From Streptomyces phaeofaciens (lineage in GTDB: Bacteria; Actinomycetota; Actinomycetes; Streptomycetales; Streptomycetaceae): a stretch of 64,000 nucleotides of DNA. The stretch covers positions 558,001-622,000 of the forward strand of contig NZ_BMSA01000001.1 in assembly GCF_014648915.1 (NCBI RefSeq), read 5' to 3'. Both the position numbers and the translations under genes were made by a program. Under the pieces are notes generated by a model. That model was not told the DNA's origin. It was given only the letters and a program-made list of their open reading frames with translations, and ran no database searches. This document shows, piece after piece, positions 61,327 to 64,000 of the stretch; positions within the stretch are counted from its first letter, which is position 1; every line of letters begins with the position of its first letter.

Positions 61327-62144
61327 CACGCCGCTTCGCGCGCCTCGTGCCGCCAGAAGCCGGAGAACGTGATGCGGTCCTTCGGCAGTCCCGCGCGGTG
61401 CAGATGTCTGCGCCCCTCGGTCGCCAGCGCCGACTCGCCGATGACGAAGGCGTATCCGGCCGGGTCGGCGTGGGTGAGGCGCCGCAGTTCGTCCAGGGCC
61501 GCGCTGCCGGGTACGGACGCGCTGTCCTCGCGGACGACCCAGGTGACGGTCATTCCGGCCGGTGCGTGGAGGACGCGCCGGTCCTGCGAGGTGGGTACCT
61601 CCTGGATGAGCCGGCCCACCGTCCCCGCCGGCAGGGAGCGCAGGATGCCGGTGGTGGCGGGCAGGCCCGTCTCGTCGGCCGCGATGACGACCTCGGAGAC
61701 GTCCGGCGGGCAGTCGAACAGCAGGCCCTGGTCGAGGACGGCGAGCGCGTCGCCGGGGTGGGCCCGGCAGGCCCAGATCGCGGCACGGCCCTCCAGTTCG
61801 CCGCTCGGGCCGCGGTGCACGACGAAGTCGATGTCCATCTCCGCCGCCTCGGGGCGGAAGTCGGCCACGGTGTAGTTCGCGCAGTGCGGCCGTTCGTCCT
61901 CGGGGATGGCGAGATAGGGCTGCCACCACCGGGATCCGGTGAACTCGGGCAGGCGCAGCCGCTGTTGGTGGGGGAGTCGGAGGAACAGGCGGAACCAGTG
62001 GTCGTAGCCCTGCCACGGGAACGTCGCGAGGTCCGTGCCCGCGACGGTCACACGGTGGATGGAGGGGGAGAGGCGTTCGGTGCGGACGACCTCGGCACGG
62101 AACATCCTGGGGTGCTGCGGCATGAGCCGGTGGATCTTCGCCAT
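61326..62144 (-). CDS. Siderophore-interacting protein (FAD ferric-siderophore reductase)
   Basis: A 272-residue cytosolic flavoprotein of the SIP/ViuB family: beta-barrel FAD domain (RAEVVRTERLSPSIHRVTVAG; ANYTVADFRPE, where the usual Arg before xYT is Ala) and NADPH domain (VVIAADETGLPATTGIL, WVVREDS, YAFVIGESA, GFWRHE). Reduces ferric siderophore so that iron is released. No ribosome-binding site precedes the ATG at 62144; an iron box lies 4 bp upstream, so the message may be leaderless or nearly so. Confidence 0.92.
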   Translation of the reverse strand: MAKIHRLMPQHPRMFRAEVVRTERLSPSIHRVTVAGTDLATFPWQGYDHWFRLFLRLPHQQRLRLPEFTGSRWWQPYLAIPEDERPHCANYTVADFRPEAAEMDIDFVVHRGPSGELEGRAAIWACRAHPGDALAVLDQGLLFDCPPDVSEVVIAADETGLPATTGILRSLPAGTVGRLIQEVPTSQDRRVLHAPAGMTVTWVVREDSASVPGSAALDELRRLTHADPAGYAFVIGESALATEGRRHLHRAGLPKDRITFSGFWRHEAREAA

Positions 62145-62148
62145 AAAG

Positions 62149-62167
62149 GAAGGTTAGCCTAAGCTAA
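62149..62167 (-). promoter_or_regulatory. Iron box of the siderophore-interacting protein gene
   Basis: On the minus strand TTAGCTTAGGCTAACCTTC matches 16 of 19 positions of the iron box; it ends 4 bp from the ATG. Confidence 0.87.
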
Positions 62168-62194
62168 GTTCCACCCCGAGTGACCTTGATCAAC

Positions 62195-62213
62195 TTAGGT
62201 TAGGCTAACCTTC
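62195..62213 (+). promoter_or_regulatory. Iron box of the siderophore uptake operon
   Basis: TTAGGTTAGGCTAACCTTC matches 17 of 19 positions. It ends 4 bp before the GTG of the ATPase gene. With the box at 62149 it forms a divergent pair 27 bp apart. Confidence 0.93.
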
Positions 62214-62217
62214 GCTC

Positions 62218-63090
62218 GTGAGTTCTGGTGAAGAGACAACCGAGGCATCCCGCGGACGCGGGCACGAGCTGACCGCCCGGGACGTGACCGTGTCGTACGA
62301 CGGGACGGACGTCGTCCACGGCGCCGCGCTCACCCTGCGGCCCGGCGAGGTGACGGCCCTGGTCGGGCCCAACGGAAGCGGCAAGTCCACGCTGCTGCGG
62401 ACCCTGGCCCGGCTCCAGCGCGCCCGCACCGCCACGCTCACGCTCGGCGGCGAGGACGGCGCCACCGCCGACGGTCTGGCGCTGACCTCCCGTGAGTTCG
62501 CACGCCACGTGGCCCTGCTGACCCAGGGCCGGCCCACACCGAGCGGCCTGACCGTCCGGGACGTCGTCGAGTTCGGCCGCTACCCGTACCGGGGGCGCTG
62601 GGGCAGGGACGATCCGGACGCCCCGGCCGCCGTCGCCCGCGCGCTGGCCATGACCGACCTGGAGACCCTCGCCGAACGGGGCGCCGAACACCTCTCCGGC
62701 GGCCAGCTCCAGCGCGTCTGGCTCGCCGGCTGCCTCGCCCAGGAGACCGGAGTGCTCCTCCTCGACGAACCCACCACCTACCTCGACCTCCGCTACCAGG
62801 TCGAACTGCTCGACCTGATCCGCGACCTGGCCGACGGCCACGGCATCGCCGTCGGCGTCGTCCTGCACGACCTGGACCAGGCCGCCGCCGTCGCCGACCG
62901 GATCGCCCTGCTGCACGCGGGACGGATCGTCGCCGACGGCCCGCCCGAGGACGTCCTCACCGCGGACCGCCTGACGACGACGTACGGCATCCGCATCGAC
63001 GTCGACACCGACCCCTCCACCGGCCGGCTGCGCACCCGCGCCATCGGCCGCCACCACGCACGCACCGAAAGGCTCAGCAGCACGCCATGA
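62218..63090 (+). CDS. Iron-siderophore ABC transporter ATPase (FepC/FhuC type)
   Basis: A 290-residue ATPase: Walker A GPNGSGKST, Q-loop LLTQG, signature LSGGQLQR, Walker B VLLLDEPTTYLD (the TTYLD ending is typical of siderophore importers), and H-loop LHD. It powers import of a ferric siderophore through permeases not seen here. The GTG at 62218 has no ribosome-binding site, so a leaderless message is likely. Its TGA overlaps the next ATG (ATGA). Confidence 0.92.
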   Translation: MSSGEETTEASRGRGHELTARDVTVSYDGTDVVHGAALTLRPGEVTALVGPNGSGKSTLLRTLARLQRARTATLTLGGEDGATADGLALTSREFARHVALLTQGRPTPSGLTVRDVVEFGRYPYRGRWGRDDPDAPAAVARALAMTDLETLAERGAEHLSGGQLQRVWLAGCLAQETGVLLLDEPTTYLDLRYQVELLDLIRDLADGHGIAVGVVLHDLDQAAAVADRIALLHAGRIVADGPPEDVLTADRLTTTYGIRIDVDTDPSTGRLRTRAIGRHHARTERLSSTP

Positions 63091-64000
63091 GAAGCCCCCT
63101 CGTCACCCTCGCCGCCGCCTTTGCCGCGGCCGTCGTCCTGGCCGGCTGCGGCACCACCGAGCCCGCCGCCTCCAGCTCCGCCTCCGCCGGCGCGCAGCGC
63201 ATCACCCTGACCGACGCGACCGGCGCGAAGGTCGAACTCGACGCGCCGGCCAAGAAGGTCGTCGGCACCGAGTGGGACGTCGTGGAGCACCTCGTCTCGC
63301 TCGGCGTCGAGCCCGTCGGCGTCGCCGACGTCAAGGGCTACACGGCCTGGGACGCCTCCGCCCCGCTGAAGAACGCGCCCAAGGACATCGGCACCCGCGG
63401 CGAGCCCAGCATGGACACCGTCGCCGCGCTCGCCCCGGACCTGATCGTCGCCAACACCGACCTGCCGGCGGCCGCCGTCGAGCAGCTGCGCGAGATCGCC
63501 CCCGTCCTCGCGGTCGACTCCGCCGACTCCGCCGACCAGATCGGCCGGATGCAGGAGAACCTGGACCTCATCGCCGAGGCCACCGGCACCACGGCCGAGG
63601 CCGGCCGGCTGAAGAAGGCCTTCGACGCCAAGGTCGCCGAGGGCAAGAAGACCCTCGCCGACGCCGGCCTGGCCGGCCGGGAGATCGCGTTCGCCGACGG
63701 CTACGTCGTCTCCCACCAGGTCTCGGTCCGCCCGTACACCAGCGGCTCGCTGCTCGGGAACGTCAACACGGCGATAGGCCTGAAGAACGCCTGGAGCATC
63801 AAGGGCGACAAGGACTACGGCCTCGGCACCACCGACGTCGAGGGCCTCAGCGACCTGGGCGACGTCGAGTTCGCCTACATCGGCAACGACGGCGAGACCA
63901 GCGACCCCTTCGCCGACGACCTCGCCGAGAACTCCGTCTGGAAGGGCCTGCCGTTCGTCGAGAAGGGCAACGTCCACCACCTGCCCGACGGCATCTGGAT
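63087..64000 (+). CDS. Iron-siderophore substrate-binding lipoprotein, 3' end outside window
   Basis: Open from ATG 63087 to the window end (about 304 residues seen, no stop). Signal peptide with lipobox LAGC (Cys about residue 21), a short Ala/Ser linker, then a class III binding-protein fold: ITLTDATGAKVELDAPAKKVVGTEWDVVEHLVSLGVEPVGVADVKGY and VAALAPDLIVANTDL. It captures a ferric siderophore for the adjacent ATPase. Different in sequence from the binding protein at 17254-18324, so a different ligand is likely. Confidence 0.92.
   Translation, partial: MRSPLVTLAAAFAAAVVLAGCGTTEPAASSSASAGAQRITLTDATGAKVELDAPAKKVVGTEWDVVEHLVSLGVEPVGVADVKGYTAWDASAPLKNAPKDIGTRGEPSMDTVAALAPDLIVANTDLPAAAVEQLREIAPVLAVDSADSADQIGRMQENLDLIAEATGTTAEAGRLKKAFDAKVAEGKKTLADAGLAGREIAFADGYVVSHQVSVRPYTSGSLLGNVNTAIGLKNAWSIKGDKDYGLGTTDVEGLSDLGDVEFAYIGNDGETSDPFADDLAENSVWKGLPFVEKGNVHHLPDGIW

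Overview
The window is high-GC actinobacterial DNA, almost certainly Streptomyces: many GTG/TTG starts, rare TTA codons, hairpin terminators without T-runs, an ECF sigma factor, PASTA and MbtH-like proteins, and IdeR/DmdR1-type iron boxes. Both ends are cut inside genes. All calls come from reading the sequence by eye; no database search was possible.

Layout. 2-17178: the end of a giant non-ribosomal peptide synthetase plus an MbtH-like partner. Its adenylation codes read Ser, N5-hydroxyornithine, Ser and one unassigned residue, with embedded methyltransferases, as in peptidic hydroxamate siderophores. 17254-22057: the siderophore-binding lipoprotein and an asymmetric two-subunit ABC exporter, on the minus strand behind an iron box. 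22322-25729: a sulfide-detoxification operon (SQR, persulfide dioxygenase-rhodanese, TauE/SafE exporter). 25947-38504: regulators (GntR, LuxR-type, an ECF sigma/anti-sigma fusion, LysR, LacI), a FdhF/YdeP-type molybdoenzyme, an aldo/keto reductase, a Ser/Thr kinase, a secreted protein and a polyprenyl synthase. 38528-47292: small regulator-enzyme modules (XRE-MFS with GNAT, a VOC protein behind a perfect palindrome, MarR with a PLP decarboxylase), a MhuD-type haem-degrading enzyme and a PASTA lipid-anchored or membrane protein. 47356-52955: metE under a cobalamin riboswitch, a class A beta-lactamase and a lysA-like gene.

53298-58040 is the most unusual part: an AT-richer four-gene cassette. 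A 138-residue hydrophobic/helical protein carries a C-terminal ILGQGTQHN motif. The next gene is a NACHT (STAND) ATPase with HEAT repeats whose N-terminus carries the matching motif ILGRGVQIN. That arrangement resembles bacterial effector/NLR pairs joined by amyloid signalling motifs. Two glycosyltransferases (GT2-like, then GT4-like) follow in overlapping frames.

58068-64000: a second FdhF/YdeP-type molybdoenzyme, then an iron-regulated locus with three more iron boxes: an FMN-binding split-barrel protein, a siderophore-interacting ferric reductase, a FepC-like ATPase and a second siderophore-binding lipoprotein cut by the window end. Together with the NRPS region, the window is framed by siderophore biosynthesis, export, uptake and iron release genes. 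Genes for ornithine hydroxylation and formylation are not in view and may lie upstream of the window.
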